Below, piece after piece: positions 1 to 5,621 of a stretch of 6,833 bases of DNA. The stretch comes from Acidobacteriota bacterium (GTDB lineage: Bacteria > Acidobacteriota > Blastocatellia > RBC074): positions 1-6,833 of the forward strand of contig JABFSD010000631.1 of the NCBI GenBank assembly GCA_013140935.1. The letters run 5' to 3'. Numbering within the stretch: position 1 is the first letter of the stretch; the number at the start of each line of letters is the position of its first letter. The position numbers were made by a program, and so were the translations under genes. The notes beneath the pieces were generated by a model. The model saw only the letters and a program-made list of their open reading frames with translations. It had not been told where the DNA came from and did not search any database.

Positions 1-363
1 GTTGGCGATGGGCTGCGGCCCCAGGGCTTCCCAACGCGGTTGGGTTTGTTGTTCGATAACTCTCGCGGCACGTCCATAAAGTTTGGTGCGCGCGGCAGCT
101 TGTCGCGTTTCGGCGGCTTCCATCTGTTCGAGCGCATTCATCCGTGCGTCGAAGGGAATCGTTTTTAACGGATAAGCGCGCTGTTCGACGAACCATTCGT
201 CTGCACCGGGCTTTTCATCTTTTTCGTTCTCTTCATACTCTTCCGCTGCGTTTTCGAGCGCGAGCAGCGGCGCATAACGCAAGCCCAAACTCAGGCCGCC
301 ACCCAGCAAAAAAGTCAGTAAGACAGACAGTGATAGAGCAGAGCGCGTTGAGCGAACATTCAT
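1..363 (-). CDS. Exported protein of unknown function, N-terminal part (truncated by window edge)
   Basis: The minus strand is open from an ATG at 363 to the window edge, giving 121 residues with no stop, so the gene continues to the left. The start is supported by GGAGA 10 bases upstream (374-378). Residues 1-35 form a signal peptide or membrane anchor: basic residues in positions 4-7, then a hydrophobic stretch (about 9-29) rich in Leu and Gly. A very acidic segment follows (about 37-56), then a charged helix-like region with DARMNALEQMEAAETRQAAA (72-91). The visible part ends in R-W-E-A-L-G-P-Q-P-I. W-x-x-L-G-P-x-P-I after an export signal is typical of secreted BNR/sortilin-like beta-propeller proteins in Acidobacteriota, but the propeller itself lies outside the window, so that identity is inference. 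It lies 70 bases downstream of another exported protein on the same strand and may be co-transcribed with it. Confidence 0.75.
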   Translation of the reverse strand, partial: MNVRSTRSALSLSVLLTFLLGGGLSLGLRYAPLLALENAAEEYEENEKDEKPGADEWFVEQRAYPLKTIPFDARMNALEQMEAAETRQAAARTKLYGRAARVIEQQTQPRWEALGPQPIAN

Positions 364-373
364 GAAAAACGAT

Positions 374-378
374 TCTCC
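374..378 (-). promoter_or_regulatory. Ribosome binding site for the exported protein at 1-363
   Basis: The minus strand reads GGAGA 10 bases before the ATG at 363. The spacing is a little long but usable, and no better start is visible nearby. Confidence 0.5.
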
Positions 379-433
379 GAAGAAGTTTTGAATTATCTGC
401 GCGGGTATTACAGGGAAGTGTTGCCGTGCATTT

Positions 434-1327
434 TCATCGCCGCAACCAAAAAGACAAGGCGTGCAATTGGTCTACGTGGTCGGGCGCGCTGTTGCCTGCG
501 AAGCCCATTAGTGTGAACCCGCCTTGTTTCGCTTCGCTGAGTTGTTGCGTACCCAACGGCCCCCATTTCAACACCGGCTTGCGCTTGAGTTGCAATTCGC
601 GCAACAGCCAGTCCGCCGTCTCAGTCGTACTGGCAAACGTACCCGGAAAGATTTCGGTATGCGTAATGAGCAGTTGCTTGCGTTCGGCGACGGCCTCGCG
701 CGCGAAGCGCAAAAAGACCGCGAGCTTATCGGTTTCGAGTTGCGATTCCTGCGGCCCCGGCGTGCCGTTCACGTAACCCGTATGCAAGCCGTCGAGCAGC
801 ATTACGCGGTCAATGCGCGCAAAATTTTCGGGCACGTTGAGGATTTCGCGCACCGCGCCGTAACCCGCGCTCCACGCGGTCAGCGTCAGCGGCGCGAACT
901 TGGCTTGCGCTTTGGCTTCGGCTTCGGCGAGCAATTCGGCAAAGGCCTTGGGCGCGAGAAACGGTTTGGCATAAACCGACGAACCCGCGCCCAGTTGCAC
1001 GGTGATGACAGCGGTGCCTTTCAATTCAGCCGCTGCCGTTTCGGCCAACCACGCCGCACCGTGAAAGTGAACGAAGAGCGGCACAGTCGCGCGCCGCTTG
1101 AGCGTATCGGGCAAATATAACGTACCGAACGTGAGCCGTTCGCGTTGCCCGGCTGGTGAAGTTTGCGTGAGTCGTTCGTGTCGCCGCGTATGTTCGACCA
1201 TTGGCGAAGGGTTTTGCTGTTGTTGCGCCAAACCATTGATAGTCGCTAACGTGAGCAAGGTGAACGCGAGCGCGCGTTGTGGAACAAGATGGTATCTTGT
1301 TCCCTTGAGGCTGGAACAAGATACCAT
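434..1327 (-). CDS. Secreted alpha/beta-hydrolase-fold protein, hypothetical
   Basis: This is a 297-residue protein when started at the ATG at 1327. The frame is open further upstream (ATGs at 1375, 1390 and 1405), but those starts would run into the divergent gene at 1358. Residues 18-34 (RALAFTLLTLATINGLA) are a signal-peptide core followed by a Gln-rich stretch, so export is likely. An alpha/beta-hydrolase pattern follows: strand plus oxyanion region VPLFVHFHGAAW (82-93), nucleophile elbow A-W-S-A-G with Ser153, a possible acid Asp179 in LLDGLHTG, and C-terminal histidines His284 and His289 near DHVDQLHALSFWL. This suggests an esterase or lipase-like enzyme with unknown substrate. The first 17 residues are encoded by the inverted repeat at 1276-1340, giving an unusually long polar stretch before the signal core. 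The true start is therefore uncertain. Only a weak GGA precedes the chosen ATG. Confidence 0.7.
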   Translation of the reverse strand: MVSCSSLKGTRYHLVPQRALAFTLLTLATINGLAQQQQNPSPMVEHTRRHERLTQTSPAGQRERLTFGTLYLPDTLKRRATVPLFVHFHGAAWLAETAAAELKGTAVITVQLGAGSSVYAKPFLAPKAFAELLAEAEAKAQAKFAPLTLTAWSAGYGAVREILNVPENFARIDRVMLLDGLHTGYVNGTPGPQESQLETDKLAVFLRFAREAVAERKQLLITHTEIFPGTFASTTETADWLLRELQLKRKPVLKWGPLGTQQLSEAKQGGFTLMGFAGNSAPDHVDQLHALSFWLRR

Positions 1328-1340
1328 CTTGTTCCACAAC
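1276..1340. repeat. Perfect 28-bp inverted repeat with palindromic arms
   Basis: Bases 1276-1303 and 1313-1340 are exact reverse complements (28 of 28) around a 9-base spacer, CTTGAGGCT. Each arm contains its own palindrome: GGAACAAGAT, a 3-base centre, and the reverse complement ATCTTGTTCC (1281-1303 and 1313-1335). The centre is GGT in the left arm and ACC in the right. The element can fold as one 28-bp hairpin or as two adjacent 10-bp hairpins. It fills the space between the divergent genes at 434-1327 and 1358-2218 and covers the start codon of the former. No U-rich tract follows either side, so it is not a standard terminator. It resembles a dispersed palindromic (REP- or MITE-like) element; copies elsewhere cannot be tested here. 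No target-site duplication is obvious. Confidence 0.9.
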
Positions 1341-1357
1341 TCATTGAGACAACTTAT

Positions 1358-2218
1358 ATGGAACCGATTTCGCATTTTTTCTATTCGCATCGTTTGAAGC
1401 TGCAATTTTGGGATTGGGGCACGGCGGGCAAGCCTACGTTATTGCTCGTTCACGGCGGACTCGACCACGCGCGCAACTGGGACTGGGTCGCGCGTGCGCT
1501 GCATAACGACTTCCACGTCATTGCGGCCGACTTGCGCGGCCACGGCAACAGCGCCCACGCGCCGGGCGCATTGTATACGGTCGCCGAGAACGTACTCGAC
1601 CTCTCGGCGCTCGCCGATGTCGTCAACAGCTTTCCGATTTACCTGATCGGACATTCTTACGGCGGCATCATCGCTTCGAGTTATGCCGCCGCCTATCCCG
1701 AACGCGTCAAAAAACTGATTTCTATCGAAGGCTTGGGGCTGCCGCCGCACCATCGCGCGTTTCATCCCGCGTCAAAACGCTTGCGCCGCTGGGTCGAAGA
1801 GATTCGCCAAATCGAAAAGCGCGAAGCGCGTTCTTACCCCACGCTCGAAGCCGCCGTCGCGCGCATGCAGGAAGCCAATCCGCATCTGTCAGACGAACAG
1901 GCGCGGCACCTGACGTTGCACGGTACGAACTGGAATGCCGACGGATCGCTCGCGTGGAAGTTCGACAACTTCGCGCGCCCCTTTGCGCCAACGGGTTTCA
2001 GCTTCGCCGATCAGTTGGAACTGTTCAGCCAGATCGAAGCGGCTACGTTATTGTTCTGGGGCGAAGAGAGTCCGTTCCCCGCGCCTGACACCGATGGACG
2101 GTTGGCTGCATTGCCGAATGCGCGCCTCGTCAAAGTGCCACGCGCCGGGCATTGGGTTCATCACGATCAGTTGGATTTCTTTTTGGCTGAGGCGAAACCG
2201 TTTTTGTTGGCGGATTGA
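1358..2218 (+). CDS. Alpha/beta-fold hydrolase
   Basis: This is a 286-residue cytoplasmic hydrolase of the alpha/beta-fold (Abhydrolase_1) family, whose usual length is 270-300. The ATG at 1358 is chosen because the protein then begins MEPISHFFYSHRLKLQFWDW, a normal family N-terminus. The frame also stays open upstream through the inverted repeat, but that part codes only repeat-derived residues. Motifs: HGG oxyanion hole (32-34), DLRGHGNS (58-65), nucleophile elbow G-H-S-Y-G-G with Ser100, a probable acid at Glu236/Glu237 in FWGEESPF, and the catalytic His265 in GHW. Residues about 130-215 form a helical cap. There is no signal peptide. The substrate is unknown; esterase, lactonase or C-C hydrolase are all possible. 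Its 3' end overlaps the convergent 107-residue gene by 52 bases. No strong Shine-Dalgarno is seen; GAG about 10 bases upstream is weak. Confidence 0.9.
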   Translation: MEPISHFFYSHRLKLQFWDWGTAGKPTLLLVHGGLDHARNWDWVARALHNDFHVIAADLRGHGNSAHAPGALYTVAENVLDLSALADVVNSFPIYLIGHSYGGIIASSYAAAYPERVKKLISIEGLGLPPHHRAFHPASKRLRRWVEEIRQIEKREARSYPTLEAAVARMQEANPHLSDEQARHLTLHGTNWNADGSLAWKFDNFARPFAPTGFSFADQLELFSQIEAATLLFWGEESPFPAPDTDGRLAALPNARLVKVPRAGHWVHHDQLDFFLAEAKPFLLAD

Positions 2219-2490
2219 GTTGAGGCTATTCGCTTTTGTGGTGCGGCGTATTGCCTGCGCCAACGGGCTAAATCTGCTATTGAGTTAACCTCGAAGAGCA
2301 GAGCAGACAACGCCTCTTTATGTCCGTCTACCGAAAAATCTTCGATTAACTGATGAAGGGAGCGTGGTAGTGAAACACGGAGTCGGCTTTCCACTATGCC
2401 TGCAAAAATCTTTCCCTCCACCTCCCGTAGGCCCAACTGATAACCTTTTTGGAAAATGTCCTGATAAATGACTGATTCTTCGAGACCCAT
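2167..2490 (-). CDS. Stand-alone Rpn C-terminal (DUF4351-like) module; candidate orphan antitoxin or truncated rpn paralogue
   Basis: This is a 107-residue protein starting at the ATG at 2490, 35 bases after the stop of the rpn-type gene. A near-ideal ribosome binding site AAGGAGG (2496-2502) sits 5 bases before it. Residues 3-16, LEESVIYQDIFQKG, are identical to residues 205-218 of the upstream nuclease. Residues 43-80 (SLHQLIEDFSVDGH..., ending DLARWRRQ) match the end of that protein (TIRQQIERLVTEQVEALCK..., DLTQWLKQ). It therefore corresponds to the C-terminal DUF4351-like module alone, without the PD-(D/E)XK domain. In-frame resemblance continues upstream of the ATG (LTKIYDKEDA against IEKIFKESD) as far as a TAG. 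This shows descent from a longer copy that lost its 5' part. The last 27 residues go beyond the family end and are partly antisense to the neighbouring hydrolase, suggesting the original stop was lost. It could be a functional small protein or a decaying remnant. Confidence 0.65.
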   Translation of the reverse strand: MGLEESVIYQDIFQKGYQLGLREVEGKIFAGIVESRLRVSLPRSLHQLIEDFSVDGHKEALSALLFEVNSIADLARWRRQYAAPQKRIASTQSANKNGFASAKKKSN

Positions 2491-2495
2491 TGCAT

Positions 2496-2502
2496 CCTCC
2501 TT
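2496..2502 (-). promoter_or_regulatory. Strong ribosome binding site for the 107-residue Rpn-tail gene
   Basis: The minus strand reads AAGGAGG with a 5-base spacer (ATGCA) before the ATG at 2490. It is the best Shine-Dalgarno in the window. It sits at the place equivalent to the internal site in the full-length rpn gene, so it appears inherited from the duplicated copy. Confidence 0.8.
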
Positions 2503-2525
2503 GTCGTAAATTTTCGTTAGCTATT

Positions 2526-2813
2526 TTAGCGATGCGGTTGAGCATGTTGTTTTAGCCACTGCGTTAAATCCTGCTTCGATTTGAAATTGAGCAACGCTTT
2601 ACACAGCGCCTCAACTTGTTCGGTTACGAGCCGTTCGATTTGCTGCCGAATGGTACGTGAGGGTGCGCCGAATTTTTGCTCTAAAAGCAGCAAGGCAATG
2701 TTTCGTTCTTCTTGTTGCGCGCCCAGTTGCAAACCTTCCTTTTTGCCTTCCTGCTTGCCACTGACGTGTCCCTTTTGAAAGATGTCTTGATAGATAACCG
2801 ATTCTTCCAACAT
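2526..2813 (-). CDS. Predicted intragenic short form of the Rpn protein (C-terminal 95 residues)
   Basis: An in-frame ATG at 2813 (Met204 of the nuclease) is preceded by AAGGAG with a 6-base spacer (2820-2825), a better ribosome binding site than that of the full-length start. Translation from here gives 95 residues: the ESVIYQDIFQKG segment, the charged Gly/Lys linker and the DUF4351-like end, without the nuclease domain. In E. coli rpn genes, short C-terminal products made by internal initiation block the toxic full-length nuclease; the arrangement here is the same. The stand-alone 107-residue gene downstream begins at the equivalent residue. Production of the short form is inferred from sequence only. 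Confidence 0.6.
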   Translation of the reverse strand: MLEESVIYQDIFQKGHVSGKQEGKKEGLQLGAQQEERNIALLLLEQKFGAPSRTIRQQIERLVTEQVEALCKALLNFKSKQDLTQWLKQHAQPHR

Positions 2814-3422
2814 ATCGCTCTCCTTGAAGATTTTTTCGATCAGGTTTTTATCATAGCGCATGCCCGCCAGCAGGCGCGACCAGTTTAAGGTTTCACTTCG
2901 TCGCTTACGCGACTTGATCTTGTTGATCTTCGCGGCCACTGCGCCGAGCAAGTCTTCGCCTGATTCCGCGCGGCACAAAACCGCCAGCGGCAGCAGCCCT
3001 TCGTATTTGAGCAATTCCTGCGGGTCTTGCTCCCACATCTTGACGACGCCAAACGTATGCACGGTCGTCTCGTCTTCGTAACGATCAGGAACTGGTTCGC
3101 CATTGTCGCGCAATACGACCAGCATTTGCCTGACGCGCTGCGAAGGATTTTTGCGTTTGAAGCCTACGTGATAATCGAGCAGCCGCAGCGGCACGGGCAC
3201 TTCGCTTTTCATCGTCGTTTGAAATTCAGTGTGCAACGTCTCGCTCTCGTCGTGCGCAAAGACAACCGCATCGGCACGGACGGGTTCGCGGCTGAGTTCG
3301 GTTTTGTCCACACGCACGCCGCTCGTCACGCCGAACAGCCACGCGGCGAATTGCGCGGGATATTGTTCTGCCAGCGTCTTGCAAAGGTTGTCGCTCAAGC
3401 GGCGTTGCGGGGCTGCGTTCAT
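2526..3422 (-). CDS. Rpn-family PD-(D/E)XK nuclease / putative transposase with DUF4351-like C-terminus
   Basis: This is a 298-residue protein. The N-terminal half is a PD-(D/E)XK-type nuclease of the Rpn (recombination-promoting nuclease, YhgA-like) family. It shows DNLCKTLAEQYPAQFAAWLFG (11-31), TELSREPVRADAVV (41-54) with Asp51, LHTEFQT (63-69) with the E-x-Q pair Glu66/Gln68, and RLLDYHVGFKRK (80-91). These match the usual R-x-D ... H-x-E-F-Q-T ... R-x-L-D-Y pattern, so the active site looks intact. WEQDPQELLKYEGLLPLAVL (130-149) is also family-typical. After ESVIYQDIFQKG (207-218) comes a flexible Gly/Lys/Glu-rich linker (219-231), then a DUF4351-like helical end (about 236-290). Rpn proteins are DNA endonucleases tied to recA-independent recombination and phage defence. 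The start ATG overlaps the rnz stop (ATGA), suggesting translational coupling. An internal start at Met204 is listed separately. Confidence 0.88.
   Translation of the reverse strand: MNAAPQRRLSDNLCKTLAEQYPAQFAAWLFGVTSGVRVDKTELSREPVRADAVVFAHDESETLHTEFQTTMKSEVPVPLRLLDYHVGFKRKNPSQRVRQMLVVLRDNGEPVPDRYEDETTVHTFGVVKMWEQDPQELLKYEGLLPLAVLCRAESGEDLLGAVAAKINKIKSRKRRSETLNWSRLLAGMRYDKNLIEKIFKESDMLEESVIYQDIFQKGHVSGKQEGKKEGLQLGAQQEERNIALLLLEQKFGAPSRTIRQQIERLVTEQVEALCKALLNFKSKQDLTQWLKQHAQPHR
2820..2825 (-). promoter_or_regulatory. Internal Shine-Dalgarno inside rpn, upstream of Met204
   Basis: The minus strand reads AAGGAG, then AGCGAT, then ATG at 2813, in frame with the nuclease. The codons AAG GAG encode Lys200-Glu201. 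By chance such a motif at ideal distance from an in-frame ATG at a domain boundary is unusual, and the same arrangement recurs in the downstream paralogue. Confidence 0.65.
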
Positions 3423-4342
3423 AATTCGATTTCCATCAAATCTTCCGCCATCACCGTTGCGGGGAAAACTTCGCGCGCCTCTTGCAACAACACGCGCGCA
3501 TCGGGAAAACGCGAACTGAAATGCGTGATGAGCAAGTTCTTGGCACGCGCGGCAATGGCGACCTGCGCGGCTTGTTCGGCAGTCGAGTGTCCGAACTGTT
3601 GCGCTTCTTCGGGCAGGTCTTTGGTGAAGGTCGCTTCGTAAATCAGCCAGTCAGCGTCAGCGCCGAGCGCGATGGCGTTCTCGCAAGGCCGCGTATCCAA
3701 ACAATAACTCACCGCTTTGCCGGGACGCGGGCTGCCGACGATTTCTGACGAATGAATCGTGCGGCCATCGGCGAGCGTAACGCTTTCGCCGCGTTGCAAC
3801 TTGCCGTAAAGCGGCCCTGATGGAATGCCTAACGCTTTGGCTTTCTCAAGATCGAATTTGCCGGGGCGATCTTTTTCCTGCAAGCGATAGCCCAACGCGA
3901 AGATGCGATGATCGAGCGGGCGCGTCGTGATGACGAATTGATCCGATTCCCACGCCGTCTCGAAAGCGCGTTGCGCAAAATAGCCCTTGCCGAATTCGCG
4001 CACCGTCAAATCGTAATTCACCCACAGGATTTTCAGCTTCGCCAACAGCGTCAGATATTCATTCACACCCGGCGGACAGACGAGCGTGAGCGGCGCGACG
4101 CGCTTGTCGAGCGCCATCGTCGAAAGCAATCCGGCCAGTCCGTTGAAATGGTCGCCGTGCAAGTGCGTGATAAAAATGCCCGCCAGCCGGTGCATCGAAA
4201 GCCCCGCGCGCACGATTTGCATCTGCGTGCCTTCGCCGCAATCGAACAGCCACCACTCGCCTTCAGCGGTGACGGCGGTCGCGCTCACGTTGCGCCGCAA
4301 CGTAGGTTTGCCTGAACTTGTACCCAAAGGAATGATCTTCAT
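3419..4342 (-). CDS. rnz: Ribonuclease Z (tRNA 3' endonuclease)
   Basis: This is a 307-residue metallo-beta-lactamase-fold nuclease that trims the 3' end of tRNA precursors. The start at 4342 gives MKIIPLGTSSGKPTLRRNVS, the classic RNase Z N-terminus. The frame stays open upstream into the glycosyltransferase gene, but that part is not protein-like. Zinc ligands: H-L-H-G-D-H (60-65: His60, His62, Asp64, His65), PLDH (His145), YCLDT (Asp216) and ITHFSSR (His274). GHST (251-254) is the conserved catalytic-site histidine loop. GIPSGPLYGKLQRGESV (172-188) is the conserved segment around the Gly-Pro-containing exosite arm. Length is normal for bacterial RNase Z (about 305-320). The gene follows the glycosyltransferase by 22 bases and its TGA overlaps the rpn ATG by four bases. 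No strong Shine-Dalgarno precedes it, so coupling to the upstream gene is possible. Confidence 0.95.
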   Translation of the reverse strand: MKIIPLGTSSGKPTLRRNVSATAVTAEGEWWLFDCGEGTQMQIVRAGLSMHRLAGIFITHLHGDHFNGLAGLLSTMALDKRVAPLTLVCPPGVNEYLTLLAKLKILWVNYDLTVREFGKGYFAQRAFETAWESDQFVITTRPLDHRIFALGYRLQEKDRPGKFDLEKAKALGIPSGPLYGKLQRGESVTLADGRTIHSSEIVGSPRPGKAVSYCLDTRPCENAIALGADADWLIYEATFTKDLPEEAQQFGHSTAEQAAQVAIAARAKNLLITHFSSRFPDARVLLQEAREVFPATVMAEDLMEIEL

Positions 4343-4364
4343 AAGTCGCACGGTTATAGGCCGT

Positions 4365-5621
4365 CTATGCGGGAACGGCAAATTGTTTGACGGTGGCGAG
4401 AAAGGCTTTTTCCGGCTCATAAGCGCGTGCATAAACCTGAAAGCGTGTGAGCGCAGGCCATTGCACGCGGTCGAGCAAACGCGGCAAAGCTTCAGCGGCT
4501 TGAGACAAAGAACGAACGCGCAGTCCCAAGCCGTGATAAGCGAGGCGCGCGGCGTAATCGAACTGATCGTAATCGTGCGGCACGACCAAACTCGGTACGC
4601 CCGCGAGCAACGCGGCATAAGTCACGCCTGCGCCGCCGTGATGAATGATCGCGTCGAAGCGTTCGAGATTTTCCTGATACGCCACGAACGGATAAACCCG
4701 CACGCGGTCGGCGGCTTGCGTGAACGGCGTAACCGATGATTCGGCTTCGCCCAACGAAACGATGAAATGCACTTCGGGCCAGGCGCGCGACAACGCGACG
4801 ACTTGTTCAACCAGTTCGCGCTTCGCCCACAGCAAGTGCGTACCCACCGTGACGAGTACGCGCGGATGCGCATCGGGCAGTAACAACGGCGAAGCTGGTT
4901 CCGGCGCGGCGATCACGGGGCCGATCATTTCAAAGCACGGCGGCCAGTCGCGCTCGAATTCCAGTTCGCGTAGGCCGAAGCCGAGAATGGCGTGCGGCGA
5001 ATAAATCGCTTCGCTGCCCCCGTTGTCCTTGCTGCGATAAAGACTCGATAAGCCGAGTTGCCGAAACTCTTTCCGAAATAGAAACCCGACGGTGCGTTTG
5101 AAAATATGAATAGCCGCGCGTCCCGCCGCATCACGTGCTTGTTCAAGCGCGTTGCTCGCAGGCATCCAGCCGCCGCAATAAGTCGGCGTACCGCGTCGCG
5201 CCTCCAACGCAAACGGCGTAGCAATCGTGGTAATCCACGGCAATCGCAAGCGCTCGGCGACCAATCCGGCAATGGGCGCGACGGAATCGGCTACGACCAG
5301 CGCGGGCGGATTGGTGCGCCAAAGTTGTTCCAACTCTTCACCGATGGCGGGCAGCAGTCGCAGGTTTTGTCGAAACTGTGCGAGCAAACGTAAAGGATTG
5401 TTGGTTACGGGTTCAGCCGTGTTGGCGATGGATTCGAGCGTGTCATCACCGATAGAACGCAAGGCGAGCGGGGTGAGTCTGTGCCGGCGAATCACCGCCG
5501 ACTTGCGCGGGCCGGTGATGAATTCGATCTCGTAACCGGCATCGCGTGCGGCCAGCGCCAACGCGAACAGCGGATTGAAATGTCCCGCGAACGGCGGTGT
5601 GACAAAGGCGATGCGGCTCAA
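4365..5621 (-). CDS. Glycosyltransferase, MGT/GT1 UDP-glycosyltransferase-like
   Basis: This is a 418-residue two-domain (GT-B) glycosyltransferase. The N-terminal domain begins RIAFVTPPFAGHFNPLFALA (3-22) with His14 at the place of the GT1 catalytic histidine; an acceptor-binding region follows. The C-terminal nucleotide-sugar domain has RVLVTVGTHLL (254-264) and the family signature HHGGAGVTYAALLAGVPSLV (327-346), followed by PHDYDQFDYAARL (348-360), which contacts the sugar donor. Such enzymes put a sugar onto hydrophobic small molecules such as macrolides, carotenoids or flavonoids. The acceptor here is unknown. The start codon is TTG at 5621, supported by GAGG six bases upstream (5628-5631). 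No in-frame ATG lies nearby upstream. TTGA overlaps the stop of the preceding hydrolase gene by four bases, so the two are translationally linked. There is no signal peptide or membrane anchor. Confidence 0.9.
   Translation of the reverse strand: MSRIAFVTPPFAGHFNPLFALALAARDAGYEIEFITGPRKSAVIRRHRLTPLALRSIGDDTLESIANTAEPVTNNPLRLLAQFRQNLRLLPAIGEELEQLWRTNPPALVVADSVAPIAGLVAERLRLPWITTIATPFALEARRGTPTYCGGWMPASNALEQARDAAGRAAIHIFKRTVGFLFRKEFRQLGLSSLYRSKDNGGSEAIYSPHAILGFGLRELEFERDWPPCFEMIGPVIAAPEPASPLLLPDAHPRVLVTVGTHLLWAKRELVEQVVALSRAWPEVHFIVSLGEAESSVTPFTQAADRVRVYPFVAYQENLERFDAIIHHGGAGVTYAALLAGVPSLVVPHDYDQFDYAARLAYHGLGLRVRSLSQAAEALPRLLDRVQWPALTRFQVYARAYEPEKAFLATVKQFAVPA

Noticed and set aside
524..1120. 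Long open frame (198 codons) on the plus strand opposite the secreted hydrolase-like gene
   Set aside because: It is Arg-rich, lacks recognisable motifs and is antisense to a gene with a signal peptide and hydrolase motifs; typical opposite-strand opening in GC-rich DNA.
1276..1340. CRISPR repeat pair or rho-independent terminator
   Set aside because: The two units are inverted, not direct, and only 9 bases apart, so they do not form an array. No U tract follows, and the flanking genes are divergent, so a terminator has no obvious gene to end.
1329..1359. Sigma-70-like TTGTTC ... TTATAT promoter for the plus-strand hydrolase
   Set aside because: The -10-like box overlaps the start codon at 1358, so transcription would begin inside the gene; the spacer of 19 is also poor.
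2240..2261. Imperfect GC-rich hairpin near the end of the convergent genes as a terminator
   Set aside because: The stem has a bulge and a G-T pair and no T-rich tract follows on either strand; it also lies inside the 107-residue coding frame.
3027..3641. Plus-strand open frame spanning the rpn/rnz junction
   Set aside because: It is antisense to two well-supported genes joined by an ATGA overlap, and the composition is not protein-like.
4343..4618. 92-residue N-terminal extension of ribonuclease Z
   Set aside because: The extension overlaps the end of the glycosyltransferase in another frame. The MKIIPLGTSSGKPT start at 4342 is the family N-terminus.
4086..4739. Plus-strand open frame of 217 codons across the rnz/glycosyltransferase junction
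   Set aside because: It crosses the boundary between two clear genes on the other strand and shows no family motif.
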